The notes: generated by a model from the letters alone, not told the origin. A stretch of 64,000 nucleotides of DNA from Gottfriedia sp049568075 (GCA_049568075.1 CP144911.1); one strand, 5' to 3'; positions 1 through 9,264 are shown, numbered from the stretch's first letter. Made by a program: numbers and translations.

Positions 1-91
1 AATGGAAAGTATTGAACAACTAAAATCTTCAATGGCTAACATTGAACAACTTTTACAACAATTAACGACTAAACAACCAACAAAACAATAA
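1..91 (+). CDS. phaR: C-terminal end of a PhaR-like PHA synthase subunit (partial)
   Basis: Open frame entering from the left edge and stopping at TAA 89-91; only about 29 residues are visible. They are Gln/Leu-rich and helical-looking (ANIEQLLQQL), typical of the coiled C-terminus of phasins and of PhaR. The phaB start lies 24 bases downstream, followed by phaC, matching the phaR-phaB-phaC order of Bacillus megaterium. In that system PhaR is the second subunit of the class IV PHA synthase. The assignment is by context: the tail alone could also belong to a phasin (PhaP). Confidence 0.5.
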   Translation, partial: MESIEQLKSSMANIEQLLQQLTTKQPTKQ

Positions 92-115
92 TTAGTTAAA
101 AAAGGAGAAATGATA

Positions 116-856
116 ATGGATTTAGTAAATCGTGTAGCGATCGTAACAGGTGGAGCAAAAGGGATAGGAAAAGGTATAGCATTTGCTTTAGCAGAAAAAG
201 GCGCAAAAGTTGTAATCAATTATAATAACAGTGAAGCACACGCAAAAGCAGTGGTAGATGAACTTTTTGAAAATGGTTATGAAGCGTTAGCAGTGCAAGC
301 TAATGTTGCTGAATTAGATCAAGCGAAAGCATTAATTGATCGTACGGTTGAGCATTTTGGCCGTTTAGACATTATTGTTAATAATGCTGGTATTACTAGA
401 GACCGTAGTTTCAAAAAACTAAGTGCAGAAGATTGGCATGAGGTTATTGATGTAAATTTAAGCAGTGTTTATAACACTTGTAATTCTGCTTTACCATACT
501 TACTTGAATCTGATAACGCACGTATCGTTAATATTTCATCAGTTATTGGTCAGGCAGGCGGATTCGGCCAAACAAACTATTCTGCTGCAAAAGCTGGTAT
601 GATTGGATTTACTAAATCATTAGCACTTGAATTAGCTAAAACAAACGTTACAGTAAATTCTGTATGTCCAGGATTTATTGAAACTGACATGGTGAACGAA
701 ATTCCAGAAAATGTAAAAGAGCAAATTAAATCAAGAATACCAAAGAGAAGATTTGGTACTGTAGAAGAGATTGCAAAAGCTGTTATTTACTTATGTGAAG
801 GTGGAGAGTACATTACTGGTCAACAGATTAATGTAAATGGCGGACTTTACGTTTAA
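116..856 (+). CDS. phaB: Acetoacetyl-CoA reductase, SDR family (PhaB)
   Basis: Reduces acetoacetyl-CoA to 3-hydroxybutyryl-CoA with NADPH, supplying monomer for PHA synthesis in the cytoplasm. The 246-residue protein has the N-terminal Rossmann glycine motif TGGAKGIG, the NNAG motif, the SDR Ser with YSAAK active site, and the PG-[IV]-xT segment near the C-terminus. Two ATGs are possible; 116 is preferred over 110 because it sits 8 bases after AAAGGAG (101-107). It lies between the phaR-like tail and phaC, probably in one transcript. Other SDRs such as FabG look similar; context decides for PhaB. Confidence 0.88.
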   Translation: MDLVNRVAIVTGGAKGIGKGIAFALAEKGAKVVINYNNSEAHAKAVVDELFENGYEALAVQANVAELDQAKALIDRTVEHFGRLDIIVNNAGITRDRSFKKLSAEDWHEVIDVNLSSVYNTCNSALPYLLESDNARIVNISSVIGQAGGFGQTNYSAAKAGMIGFTKSLALELAKTNVTVNSVCPGFIETDMVNEIPENVKEQIKSRIPKRRFGTVEEIAKAVIYLCEGGEYITGQQINVNGGLYV

Positions 857-903
857 GTCTAACTTATAGATTACCTTTTTTAAGATCAAAAGGGGGGAAA
901 TAT

Positions 904-1983
904 GTGTTTAATTCTCAATTGTTAGAAGAAGCTACGAAATCGCTTCCGAGCGGATTAAAAGAATCATACAAAAGATTGAAGAAAACTGCAGATATTCTTA
1001 TAAAAGAGGGAGAACCTTTAGTAGGTCAATCTCCTAAAGAAGTGATTTGGACGAAAAATAAAAGTAAATTATATCATTATATTCCAACTACAAAAAAGGT
1101 AAAAAAGACTCCAATCCTTCTTATCTACGCTCTAATTAATAAACCGTATATTCTTGATTTAACAAAGGGGAACTCTTTTGTTGAGTATCTTGTTAATGAA
1201 GGATTTGATGTTTATTTATTAGATTGGGGAACTTTTGCACATGAAGATCGTCATTTGAAATTTGACGATATTATTCACGACTATATTGCAAAAGCGGTAA
1301 ATAAGGTACTTCGTTTTTCAGGTGCAAAAGAATTATCGATGTTAGGATATTGTATGGGTGGTACTTTAACAAGTATTTACGCATCACTTTATGAAAATGC
1401 ACCAATTAAAAACTTAATTTTTGTAACTAGTCCATTCGATTTTTCAGATACAGGATTATATGGTGCATTTTTAAATGAGAAATACTTTGCACTTGATAAA
1501 GCTGTTGATACATTAGGGAATATACCTCCTGAAATGATCGATTTTGGTAACAAAATGTTAAAACCAGTTACGAATTTTGTTGGGCCTTATGTAACATTAT
1601 TGGATCGCTCTGATAATACAAAATTTATTAAATCATGGCAGTTAATGCAAAAATGGGTTACAGATGGTATTCCATTCCCAGGTGAAGCATATCGCCAATG
1701 GATTAGAGAGTTTTACCAACAAAATAAGTTATTAAGCGGTGACTTAGAAATTAGAGGAAGAAAGGTAGATGTATCTAACATTAAAGCTAATGTTTTAAAT
1801 ATATCTGCTACGAAAGACCATATTGCGATGCCTTGCCAGGTTGAAGCTTTAAATGAGCATATTTCTAGCGTAGATAAGCAGTATGTTTCGATTCCATCGG
1901 GCCATGTATCAATCATGTATGGACCTGTTTCATTAAAAACGACATATCCGACAATTGGTAAATGGTTAGCTGAAAGATCATAA
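904..1983 (+). CDS. phaC: Class IV poly(3-hydroxyalkanoate) synthase subunit PhaC
   Basis: Polymerises 3-hydroxyacyl-CoA into PHA at the granule surface, together with PhaR. The 359-residue length fits class III/IV synthases (class I/II are about 550-600). The alpha/beta-hydrolase fold carries a lipase-like box GYCMGG with the nucleophile Cys150, then Asp305 (ATKDH) and His334 (SGHVS), which complete the expected triad. Start is GTG 904 after a GGGGGG stretch at 892-897; the ATG at 902 is out of frame. A terminator follows at 2029-2061, closing the operon. Confidence 0.93.
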   Translation: MFNSQLLEEATKSLPSGLKESYKRLKKTADILIKEGEPLVGQSPKEVIWTKNKSKLYHYIPTTKKVKKTPILLIYALINKPYILDLTKGNSFVEYLVNEGFDVYLLDWGTFAHEDRHLKFDDIIHDYIAKAVNKVLRFSGAKELSMLGYCMGGTLTSIYASLYENAPIKNLIFVTSPFDFSDTGLYGAFLNEKYFALDKAVDTLGNIPPEMIDFGNKMLKPVTNFVGPYVTLLDRSDNTKFIKSWQLMQKWVTDGIPFPGEAYRQWIREFYQQNKLLSGDLEIRGRKVDVSNIKANVLNISATKDHIAMPCQVEALNEHISSVDKQYVSIPSGHVSIMYGPVSLKTTYPTIGKWLAERS

Positions 1984-2028
1984 TTTCAGTAAATTTCTAG
2001 AAAACCATTCATATTATATTATGTTAAA

Positions 2029-2061
2029 AAATCTCACTTTTAAAAAAGTGGGATTTTTTTT
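2029..2061 (+). terminator. Intrinsic terminator after phaC
   Basis: Stem of AATCTCACTTTT with AAAGTGGGATT followed by a run of T; about 45 bases after the phaC stop. Confidence 0.8.
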
Positions 2062-2117
2062 ATTCAACTGACAAAAACTACCTTAAATATGATCTAAAAG
2101 AAAGGAGAATTGAAGAC

Positions 2118-3338
2118 GTGAAAAGTATTAGCGGGGTCTTGTATTGGCCAACGACTTACACTGATTCACATCCTGAACTTGAAAATATAAAGCCACTCGA
2201 TAAAGATCTAGATTGTGATTTTGTAATAGTTGGAGGTGGTGAATCAGGGAGTTTATGTGCATATTTCTTAAGTCAAACAGGAGCTAAAGTCGTTTTACTA
2301 GATAAACGAAAAAAAGTAGTACAGGGAAGTACTAGTGCAAATACGGGGCTCTTACAATATTCAAATGACAAAACTTTAAAGTCGTTGATTAATTCATATG
2401 GAAAAGAAAAAGCTGTCCGTCATTATCAATTATGTGTAGAGGCAATTAAAGGTCTTGAAGAAATGTCAAAAACAATTGATATTAATCCTGATTTTATAAA
2501 AAGAAAAAGTTTATATTATGCTAGTAATTTAGATGGTAAAGAAATGATTGATTTGGAATATAAAACATTAAAAGAAAATGGTTTTAATGTTGAACGATAT
2601 ACAAAATCGCAAATTGAAGAAAAGTTTAATTTTACAAAGGAAGTTGCACTATTCACAGGGGATGACGCAGAAGCTAATCCATATAAATTCGCACACGGCT
2701 TACTTTTATATGCTATGAAACGAGGATTGAAGGTGTATTCGGATACAGAGGTAACTCAGATCATCGGTACAGATGAAGGGGTACAACTTTTTACTAAGAA
2801 GAAACATACGGTTCGCGCAAAAAAAGTTATATTTGCTGGAGGCTATGAATCGATGGAGGTAAAAAGTGAGAAAAATGCAATCTTAACTTCAACATTTGCG
2901 ATTGCAACACAACCTCTAGTTGAGAAAAACAATGCATGGTATGAAAATTGTTTAATTTGGGAGACGGCAAGGCCATATTTATTTCTCCGGACTACAGTTG
3001 AAGGAAGAATAATTGTCGGAGGACTTGACGAACCTACAATAATACCAGAAAAACGTGAATCTATGTTATTCCATAAAAAAGAACAGCTTATAAAAAATTT
3101 AATAGAGTTGTTTCCTCATTATAAAGAAGCTAAAGCAGAATATTATTGGACTGGTACATTTGGAGGCACACATTCCGGCTTACCAATGATTAGACAATAC
3201 GATGAATATCCTAATTGCCTTTTTTTAATGGCCTATGGTGGCAATGGAACGGTTTATAGTTATATATTAGCTAAAATATTAAAAGATCTAGTTACTGTCG
3301 GCTCTCATCCAGACGCATCTATTTATATGGATCATTAA
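2118..3338 (+). CDS. FAD-dependent oxidoreductase, DAO family
   Basis: A 406-residue flavoprotein of the glycine/D-amino-acid oxidase family. The FAD-binding motif VIVGGGESGSLCAYFL lies at about residues 37-52, followed by the usual substrate-domain pattern and a C-terminal segment (LMAYGGNGTVYS) that contacts FAD. No Rieske domain is present. Start is GTG 2118, after AAAGGAG at 2101-2107. It stands alone between a terminator and the DUF421 gene, so the substrate cannot be read from context. Confidence 0.75.
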   Translation: MKSISGVLYWPTTYTDSHPELENIKPLDKDLDCDFVIVGGGESGSLCAYFLSQTGAKVVLLDKRKKVVQGSTSANTGLLQYSNDKTLKSLINSYGKEKAVRHYQLCVEAIKGLEEMSKTIDINPDFIKRKSLYYASNLDGKEMIDLEYKTLKENGFNVERYTKSQIEEKFNFTKEVALFTGDDAEANPYKFAHGLLLYAMKRGLKVYSDTEVTQIIGTDEGVQLFTKKKHTVRAKKVIFAGGYESMEVKSEKNAILTSTFAIATQPLVEKNNAWYENCLIWETARPYLFLRTTVEGRIIVGGLDEPTIIPEKRESMLFHKKEQLIKNLIELFPHYKEAKAEYYWTGTFGGTHSGLPMIRQYDEYPNCLFLMAYGGNGTVYSYILAKILKDLVTVGSHPDASIYMDH

Positions 3339-3436
3339 ATTTTAATTAGAATGTTGATCAATTACCAATTTTATGTATAAAAAGAGTAAAGTAGTAAGAA
3401 AATTTAATAGGTAATAAAAATATAGGAGTGTATTAC

Positions 3437-4105
3437 ATGAGTTATCATGAAATGTTTACAGAGTTGTTTTTAGGTTATATAGCTCTTTTTATTGTCGTTA
3501 AAATTAATGGGAAAACACAAATTACACAAATAACGCCATTTGACTTGATTTCGTCACTAGTGTTAGGAAATATACTTGGGGATGGAATATATGATAAAGA
3601 AGCAAATCTACCAAAAATTCTTTTTAGTATTTTTGTTTGGGGTGCATTAATATTTGTTACTGAGGTCTTGACACAAAAGTCAATGTGGGCAAGAAAGTTC
3701 TTAGAAGGTGATGCTTCAGTTGTAATTAAACACGGAGCAATTCAATGGAAAGAATTGAAGAGAAATCGTTTGGACACTGACCAATTGATGCAATTGCTAA
3801 GAGCAAAGGATACTTTTGCAGTCAGTGAAGTTGCGTATGCTATTTTAGAAAATGACGGTACGATTAGTGTCTTGAAGAAATCAAATTTCGACACGCCTAC
3901 GAAACAGGATTTAAAGATTCAAATGGAAAAAGAATTTTTACCTGTGGTTGTAATTAGTGATGGGAAAATAATTAAAAGAGCCCTTAACTCGTTGAAAAAA
4001 GATGAAAAGTGGGTTCATAAAAAACTTTCTGAGTCAAATTTATCACTTAAACAAGTATGCTTTGCAGAATGGGATTCAAAACAATTACATTTACATACGT
4101 ATTAA
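3437..4105 (+). CDS. DUF421 / YetF-like membrane protein
   Basis: 222-residue protein of the DUF421/YetF family common in spore-formers. Two to three N-terminal hydrophobic segments (around ELFLGYIALFIVV, LISSLVLGNILGDG and ILFSIFVWGALIFV) precede a cytosolic C-terminal YetF domain with the conserved pattern around LMQLLRAKDTFAVSEVAYAI. ATG 3437 is preferred to the in-frame GTG at 3428 because TAGGAG ends about 9 bases before it. The family's role is not settled. Confidence 0.75.
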   Translation: MSYHEMFTELFLGYIALFIVVKINGKTQITQITPFDLISSLVLGNILGDGIYDKEANLPKILFSIFVWGALIFVTEVLTQKSMWARKFLEGDASVVIKHGAIQWKELKRNRLDTDQLMQLLRAKDTFAVSEVAYAILENDGTISVLKKSNFDTPTKQDLKIQMEKEFLPVVVISDGKIIKRALNSLKKDEKWVHKKLSESNLSLKQVCFAEWDSKQLHLHTY

Positions 4106-4129
4106 TATAAAAATTTGAGGATGAGATAA

Positions 4130-4636
4130 ATGAAATATTATATTTATTACTGTTTTGGAGGCACACATTCTTCACCTTTGGCTGCTGCGTATCATTTAAA
4201 GCAATTACCACTTGATCGCCAGCCGACAACGGAGGAAGTAAAGAATACCTACTTATTTAATAAGCTAAAACCTAAAGATGGTGGAAAACTATTTTATCAC
4301 GGTGAAGATGAAAATGGGGACCAAGTGTATACAGTAGCAAAAAGATATACTAAGAATGTGCCGACAGCAATCGAAGGTTTAGGAAAAATCTTATTAAATG
4401 AAGAAGATAAAATTATTTTATCAAGTACATCGCCAACAGTCCCTTTAGCTATGACTTTAGGTGGTTTTACTTCAAGATTTTTACATATCGATTTTATTGG
4501 GGTTCCATTACTTGTATTAGGGGCTAAGCAAACTTATCTTAATTTGATAAAATTAGTTGAAAATACGAAAAGATATCACAACATAGCAGCTGAAAAGGTC
4601 ACTGACTTATCTAATAAAAACTTCAACAAAGATTAA
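4130..4636 (+). CDS. DUF3189 family protein
   Basis: 168-residue cytosolic protein. The opening YYIYYCFGGTHSSPLAAAYHL is characteristic of the DUF3189 family of Bacillales, as are a central phosphate-loop-like IILSSTSPTVPLAMTLGGF and a C-terminal helical tail. No biochemical role is known to me. It follows the DUF421 gene by 24 bases and shares a bidirectional terminator with the convergent cotF-like gene. Confidence 0.65.
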   Translation: MKYYIYYCFGGTHSSPLAAAYHLKQLPLDRQPTTEEVKNTYLFNKLKPKDGGKLFYHGEDENGDQVYTVAKRYTKNVPTAIEGLGKILLNEEDKIILSSTSPTVPLAMTLGGFTSRFLHIDFIGVPLLVLGAKQTYLNLIKLVENTKRYHNIAAEKVTDLSNKNFNKD

Positions 4637-4666
4637 AAAATGGACGTTCTATTACGTCCATTTTTT
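4635..4666. terminator. Bidirectional terminator between DUF3189 gene and cotF-like gene
   Basis: AAAAAATGGACG and CGTCCATTTTTT form a symmetric hairpin with A- and T-runs, serving both convergent genes. It overlaps the last bases of the minus-strand CDS. Confidence 0.85.
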
Positions 4667-5144
4667 AATATTGCATATTTATGACATCCATAGCTTTTTT
4701 AGCATCGTTTTCGATTAACTTATTAATATTAAATACGGAATATTGACCTTGCTTTGATAAATAGCTAAAAATTTGAGTATGCAAATTGTTCACCGCTACA
4801 AGATGCTTAATAAATAAATTATTTAAATCAGGAGTAGCTGTTTCTGTAAGCGCATGCGCATACATTTTTGTTAATACTTTTGTTGCTGATAATAAATCTT
4901 CTGCACTCATTTCACTTGCTAATTTATCGCTTGCCGCATCCCTTTCCCCAATCGTAATATTGCTCATAAATTTAAGTAATTCCCGTAAGTTATTTTCAAA
5001 CAATGTAATAGAAGTTTTATATAATTCTTTTAATCCAGAATCTGTTATATTTTTTATATTTGTTTTAAGCTTATATAAGTAATAAGTAGTTGTAGCAACA
5101 ATTTCATGTAATTCTAAGGTTTCATGCCAAGCCAATGTTCTCAT
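4665..5144 (-). CDS. Spore coat protein, CotF-like
   Basis: 159-residue protein that starts TLAWHETLELHEIVA, almost the same as the N-terminus of B. subtilis CotF, and keeps the later CotF features ALTETATPDL and HLVAVNNLHTQIFSYL. Predicted four-helix, ferritin-like coat protein made in the mother cell. ATG at 5144 is chosen because GGAGGG lies just upstream; a longer in-frame reading to 5168 would run through that ribosome site. Sigma-K control is inferred from the family, not from a promoter I can see. Confidence 0.8.
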   Translation of the reverse strand: MRTLAWHETLELHEIVATTTYYLYKLKTNIKNITDSGLKELYKTSITLFENNLRELLKFMSNITIGERDAASDKLASEMSAEDLLSATKVLTKMYAHALTETATPDLNNLFIKHLVAVNNLHTQIFSYLSKQGQYSVFNINKLIENDAKKAMDVINMQY

Positions 5145-5305
5145 TAATATCCCTCCTATATGGTACAAGTCTATTCAGTAGGAAAGGGTTATATGACGGA
5201 TAAAAAAAGTAGAGGTTAAGCAGGAAAGGAGGAAAAGGGAGAAGGTTGGTAATTAATTGAGGGATTGATCTAGAACTATTCCGCCATTCTTGTCCCGCCC
5301 AACTT

Positions 5306-5764
5306 ATGTATATTGAAAATGTTATTCATCAATTGAGTTTATGTGTAAAGAGTGTTTTAGAAATGATTGATTTAATTAATGAGGAAGATTTAAATTTCCG
5401 ACCTGTTGAGGACAAGAAATCGATCGGGGAGTTAGTCCAGCATCTATGTGAACTTATTGGTGCTGATATGGTAATTATGAGCGGTGTTAGTCAAGAAATG
5501 ATGGTTAATTACTATACTGGGGTTGAATGTAAATCACTAGTTGAAATGAAAAGTTTATTACAAAATAATTTTCAAGACTTAAAGGAATTCTACTTTAATA
5601 TAAAAGAAAAAGATTTAGTTGAAAAAACTACTTCATATTGGGGTCTTCAATATTCAAAATTTGAATGGTTATTAGAGATTTTAGTTCACTTCACTCATCA
5701 CAGAGCACAATTACATATGCTACTAGTTCAAAAAAAGGGCGAAATTAATATCGGACTATTTTAA
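5306..5764 (+). CDS. DinB-family protein
   Basis: 152-residue four-helix protein. It has a first metal-site helix (GELVQHLCELIGAD) and a C-terminal HFTHHRAQLH motif, giving the three-His pattern of the DinB/YfiT metalloenzyme superfamily. Substrate unknown; some relatives are bacillithiol-dependent transferases. The ATG at 5306 lacks a recognisable ribosome site, and the frame is closed upstream by TGA at 5258 with no other canonical start, so initiation is weak or unusual. Confidence 0.7.
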   Translation: MYIENVIHQLSLCVKSVLEMIDLINEEDLNFRPVEDKKSIGELVQHLCELIGADMVIMSGVSQEMMVNYYTGVECKSLVEMKSLLQNNFQDLKEFYFNIKEKDLVEKTTSYWGLQYSKFEWLLEILVHFTHHRAQLHMLLVQKKGEINIGLF

Positions 5765-5772
5765 AGATAAAA

Positions 5773-5811
5773 TAGGGGATAGAAGAAATGATACTTTCTT
5801 CCTATCCCCTA
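5773..5811 (-). terminator. Terminator for the minus-strand DUF3905 gene
   Basis: Long stem (TAGGGGATAG with CTATCCCCTA) whose T-rich tail is on the minus strand (TTTTATC). It may also end the plus-strand DinB-family transcript. Confidence 0.7.
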
Positions 5812-5825
5812 AATCTTGCACTTCA

Positions 5826-6173
5826 TCAGTCCGTCGTTTCATGCTGTGGATGCATAAATTGTTTTGCAGGTTGTTCTCTCTTTTTTGATTCTAATAGGTC
5901 AGTGTTTTCTGCACTTGCCCAACCAATATCATTAGTTGGATGAACCCATTCGTCACCTGCCATAACTGATGGATCAACATCTTCAGACCAATTATTTAAT
6001 GGAGAGTTAGGAGAGCTATACTTACTGTCTCCAATTACTACACCCTTTGAATTTACAAAAGGTTCTTCCATTTTAATGTCTGTACCTTTAAAAGAAGGAA
6101 AACTTGAAATATGGGGTAAAGTATCATTCATTACCGGTGAATCGATTTCAGTTTTCTCATTTTCTCTCTTCAT
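5826..6173 (-). CDS. DUF3905-like small protein
   Basis: 115-residue acidic, polar protein without membrane segments. Conserved-looking phrases include FPSFKGTDIKMEEPFVN, VVIGDSKYSSPNSPLNNW and MAGDEWVHPTNDIGW, which I recognise as a Bacillales family of unknown function (DUF3905); the family name is from memory. It is flanked by terminators on both sides, so it is monocistronic. Function unknown. Confidence 0.55.
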   Translation of the reverse strand: MKRENEKTEIDSPVMNDTLPHISSFPSFKGTDIKMEEPFVNSKGVVIGDSKYSSPNSPLNNWSEDVDPSVMAGDEWVHPTNDIGWASAENTDLLESKKREQPAKQFMHPQHETTD

Positions 6174-6227
6174 TATATATCACCTCTACTTACAAATTAT
6201 TATTTGCTAAATAGTAAAATCAATACA

Positions 6228-6264
6228 AAAAGGACAATATCTAAAATGAATATTGTCCTCTTTT
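6228..6264 (-). terminator. Terminator of the radical SAM gene
   Basis: Stem GGACAATAT / ATATTGTCC with the T-run on the minus strand, immediately after the stop codon of the minus-strand gene. Confidence 0.8.
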
Positions 6265-6266
6265 AC

Positions 6267-8009
6267 TTATGCTTCAATTGTAAAAAATGAAGGCGATAAT
6301 GCTTTAGGAGAGAAATAAACTAGCATCGCATAATTACCAGTTCTATATTCTCCAGTTAATAAGAAATGTTCGATATCAAATGAAAGTGACTCAATCATTG
6401 TATGCTTATAAATTTCTTTTTCATTTAAATTAAGTGAAATAAAATCCAAACCTAAAAATTCAGGATTTTCGATAATTCGCTTATAAATATCCTTCGCAAA
6501 ATCATGGCTTGTTACTTCGTCCCACCAAGGTTTACGCGGTTTATATTTATGATTTAAATAATAATCAATTTTCATAATATCTTTAACGATTGTCTCGTTT
6601 TTAATTTGATAGTGAGTTAAAAATTCATTTAGACGCTTAAATAAATCTTCAAGCTGGTGTCCGATTCTTGACCAACCTCTTTCTTCCCAATATGAACCAA
6701 ATAATTGGAAGAAATCAAATGGACTTTCAAACTCATTTTTAATTAAATATTCAATCGTACTATTAGTTCGATGGTCATTCCAATATTTTTCAAGTACGTC
6801 TTCAACTTGCTTAATTTTTACAATATCGTCAAAGGGTAATACATTATTACTTAATATTTCATACGGAGCATAATCCATATACACATAATCATGTTCATGC
6901 GCTCTTAATCGTACGCCAGTGCCTCTTAGCATTTTTAAGAATCCTAGTTGCAGCTCTTCCGGCCTTAATGCAAAAACGTCATTGAATGTTTGACGGAATG
7001 AATTGTAATCCTCTTCAGGTAAACCAGCAATTAAATCTAAATGTTGATCTATTTTTTCGCCATCTCGTACAAGTGTGACAGTTCTGCAAAGCTTTTCAAA
7101 GTTTTGTCTTCTCATAACTAGTTCGTTTGTAGCATCATTTGTAGATTGAACACCTATTTCAAATCGGAATAAGCCTTTAGGAGCATTTTGATTTAAAAAT
7201 TCGATGACTTCTGGTCGCATAATATCACCAGTAATTTCAAACTGGAATACCGTTCCTTCTACATGTTCGTCAATTAAAAATTGGAACATATCCATTGCAT
7301 AACTACGACTTATATTAAACGTTCTGTCTACGAATTTAAACACCTTCGCTCCATTTGCCATAAGATAACGGATATCATCTTTGATTACCTCTCGATTAAA
7401 ATATCGCACCCCAACCTCAATTGAAGATAAACAAAACTGGCAATTAAATGGGCAACCTCGGCTTGTTTCGATATATTGAATTCTTTTACTTAGAAATGGT
7501 AAATCTTCTTTAAATCGATATGGGGAAGGAATAGTTGTTAAATCTAATTTTTCGGTTTGTGGTTTAATGATATTTTTTCCTTCATCTCGATAACCAATGC
7601 CATTGATGGAAGTGAAATCATTCCCATTTTCAATAGCTTTAATTAATTTCTTAACCGTAATTTCTCCTTCACCAATCGTAATGATGTCAATTTCCTTTAC
7701 GCGATCTAACCAATAATTCAAATCATAGCTTACTTCTGGTCCGCCAACAAAAATAATAACGGAAGGATCAATTTTTTTATACATACGGATGACTTCAATT
7801 GTTTGTTCGATATTCCATATATAGCAGCTAAAACCAAGTATCTTTGGCTTACGTTTATATAAGTCAGTGATGATGTTAAGACTTGGGTCTTTAATTGTAT
7901 ATTCTGCAAGCTCTATATCATATTCAGGCTGAGCATACGCTTTAATGTATCGAATACCCAAATTAGTATGGATATATTTTGCATTTAATGTTGCTAAAAC
8001 AATGTTCAT
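6267..8009 (-). CDS. B12-binding radical SAM protein with DUF4080 domain
   Basis: 580 residues in three parts: an N-terminal cobalamin-binding-like Rossmann region (about 1-140), a radical SAM core with the cluster motif CPFNCQFC (Cys186, Cys190, Cys193), and a C-terminal DUF4080 region. Such proteins bind a 4Fe-4S cluster and S-adenosylmethionine; cobalamin relatives often do methyl transfer, but the substrate of this Bacillus subgroup is unknown. The protein starts MNIVLATLNAKYIHTNLGIRY, typical of the subgroup. Monocistronic. Confidence 0.8.
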   Translation of the reverse strand: MNIVLATLNAKYIHTNLGIRYIKAYAQPEYDIELAEYTIKDPSLNIITDLYKRKPKILGFSCYIWNIEQTIEVIRMYKKIDPSVIIFVGGPEVSYDLNYWLDRVKEIDIITIGEGEITVKKLIKAIENGNDFTSINGIGYRDEGKNIIKPQTEKLDLTTIPSPYRFKEDLPFLSKRIQYIETSRGCPFNCQFCLSSIEVGVRYFNREVIKDDIRYLMANGAKVFKFVDRTFNISRSYAMDMFQFLIDEHVEGTVFQFEITGDIMRPEVIEFLNQNAPKGLFRFEIGVQSTNDATNELVMRRQNFEKLCRTVTLVRDGEKIDQHLDLIAGLPEEDYNSFRQTFNDVFALRPEELQLGFLKMLRGTGVRLRAHEHDYVYMDYAPYEILSNNVLPFDDIVKIKQVEDVLEKYWNDHRTNSTIEYLIKNEFESPFDFFQLFGSYWEERGWSRIGHQLEDLFKRLNEFLTHYQIKNETIVKDIMKIDYYLNHKYKPRKPWWDEVTSHDFAKDIYKRIIENPEFLGLDFISLNLNEKEIYKHTMIESLSFDIEHFLLTGEYRTGNYAMLVYFSPKALSPSFFTIEA

Positions 8010-8565
8010 TTATATACCTCGTTCTAAATTATTATCGATTTATTTTATCATAAAATATTGAGATTACTAAATTTTCAAAAGCGAAATAAAAAATGAATGA
8101 TGAAAAGAAGCGATCCAAATATCAAATTACTTATTTATTAGGGGATTTTAGTCCGTACCTTCTCCAAAATATTTACCGCCTTAAAGTGATTTCGTCTAAC
8201 TGAAACTTGCCAGATTTTATAGTAGATTTTCTTCACATTTTTTGTAAAAAAGACATATGATTTACTAAATACAAAAAAGTTTCCCTAGGGAAAGAAAGGA
8301 TAAATAATATGAGTAAGAAAGTTTTATTTTTCACTTATTTGTGTAATAAAATAGGAGTACTGTCAAATCAGGATGTAAAAAAAGTATTAAATCATTAATT
8401 ACTATCAAAAATGGATAAAAGTTGTAGAAAATTGATGATTGTTCATTTACTTAGAACTATTGACAATGAAGACCGACACATGACATAATTTTATTAAATA
8501 GTATGAATAGTTTGAATTTTTAACGGTGTCCAAATAGATAGTCTAAATAAGTGGAGGTGTAAATT
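8010..8565. other. Intergenic stretch, mostly unassigned
   Basis: 556 bases between the divergent radical SAM gene and mtnB. It contains a perfect 14-base palindrome TTTCCCTAGGGAAA (about 8280-8293) just before a tiny ORF at 8309. I looked for a SAM riboswitch (S-box), expected for mtn genes in Bacillus, and saw none. No other clear signal. Confidence 0.5.
8309..8398 (+). CDS. Possible 29-residue peptide, unknown
   Basis: ATG 8309 follows GAAAGGA by about 8 bases and the frame stays open for 29 codons to TAA. The peptide begins MSKKVLFFTYLCNKIGVLSN and ends in a Lys-rich tail. No family recognised. The ribosome site and the palindrome just upstream are the only support; it may be chance. Confidence 0.3.
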   Translation: MSKKVLFFTYLCNKIGVLSNQDVKKVLNH

Positions 8566-9201
8566 ATGAGTTTATTTTTAGAACAATGGAAAAAGCTTGC
8601 GAATATTAAATGTGATTTGGCTAAAAGAGATTGGTTTTATGGTACTAGTGGAAACTTGTCTATGAAAATTTCAGACGATCCATTATTATTTCTTGTAACA
8701 GCGGATGAGAAGGATAAGAGAGCACGCTGTGATGAAGAATTTATAGTAGTTAATAATCTTGGTGAACCAGTATTTGATACGGTATTAAAGCCATCACTTG
8801 AAACTTTAGTTCATGCAAATATTTACGAAAAAACATCTGCTAGTTGTGTGCTCCATGTACATACCGTAGATAATAATGTTATTTCTGAATTATTTGGTGA
8901 CGAGGGGCAGGTAGAACTTGAAAATAATGAAATGATTCATATCTTAACAAGTTCTTATTTTGAAAATAAAATAAAAGTTCCAATCATTGAGAATGCACAG
9001 GACATGGAAACTTTTAAACGTGCATACACTCCATTTTTAACTAAGGATTTTGGGGCTGTTCTTGTTAGAAATCACGGGATCACTGTTTGGGGGAGAAGCC
9101 CACTAGAAACGAAGAAGTGGCTAGAAGGAATTGAATTTTTAATAAGTTATAAAGTGAAACTAATGATGATTCAAGGTCATAAAATAAAAGCAGGCAACTA
9201 A
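8566..9201 (+). CDS. mtnB: Methylthioribulose-1-phosphate dehydratase (MtnB)
   Basis: Class II aldolase-type zinc enzyme of the methionine salvage pathway, dehydrating methylthioribulose-1-phosphate. Its 211 residues match B. subtilis MtnB in pattern: AKRDWFYGTSGNLSMK, zinc ligands in CVLHVHTVDNNVISELFGD, and VRNHGITVWG with the third zinc His. Start ATG after GTGGAGGTG. It is alone here: no mtnA, K, W, X or D lies nearby and no S-box precedes it, unlike in B. subtilis. A role on another sugar phosphate cannot be excluded. Confidence 0.8.
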   Translation: MSLFLEQWKKLANIKCDLAKRDWFYGTSGNLSMKISDDPLLFLVTADEKDKRARCDEEFIVVNNLGEPVFDTVLKPSLETLVHANIYEKTSASCVLHVHTVDNNVISELFGDEGQVELENNEMIHILTSSYFENKIKVPIIENAQDMETFKRAYTPFLTKDFGAVLVRNHGITVWGRSPLETKKWLEGIEFLISYKVKLMMIQGHKIKAGN

Positions 9202-9210
9202 ATAAAAGCG

Positions 9211-9264
9211 AAAAAAGCTGAAATAGTAGTGGTAAATAAATTCCATTACATTTCAGCTTTTTTA
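9211..9264 (+). terminator. Terminator after mtnB
   Basis: AAAAAAGCTGAAAT pairs with ATTTCAGCTTTTTT around a loop of about 25 bases. Confidence 0.85.

Noticed and set aside
4786..5082. 98-codon plus-strand frame inside the cotF-like gene
   Set aside because: Antisense to a gene with clear CotF similarity and a good start; no ribosome site.
8400..8565. SAM riboswitch before mtnB
   Set aside because: None of the conserved S-box blocks or the terminator pair could be found.
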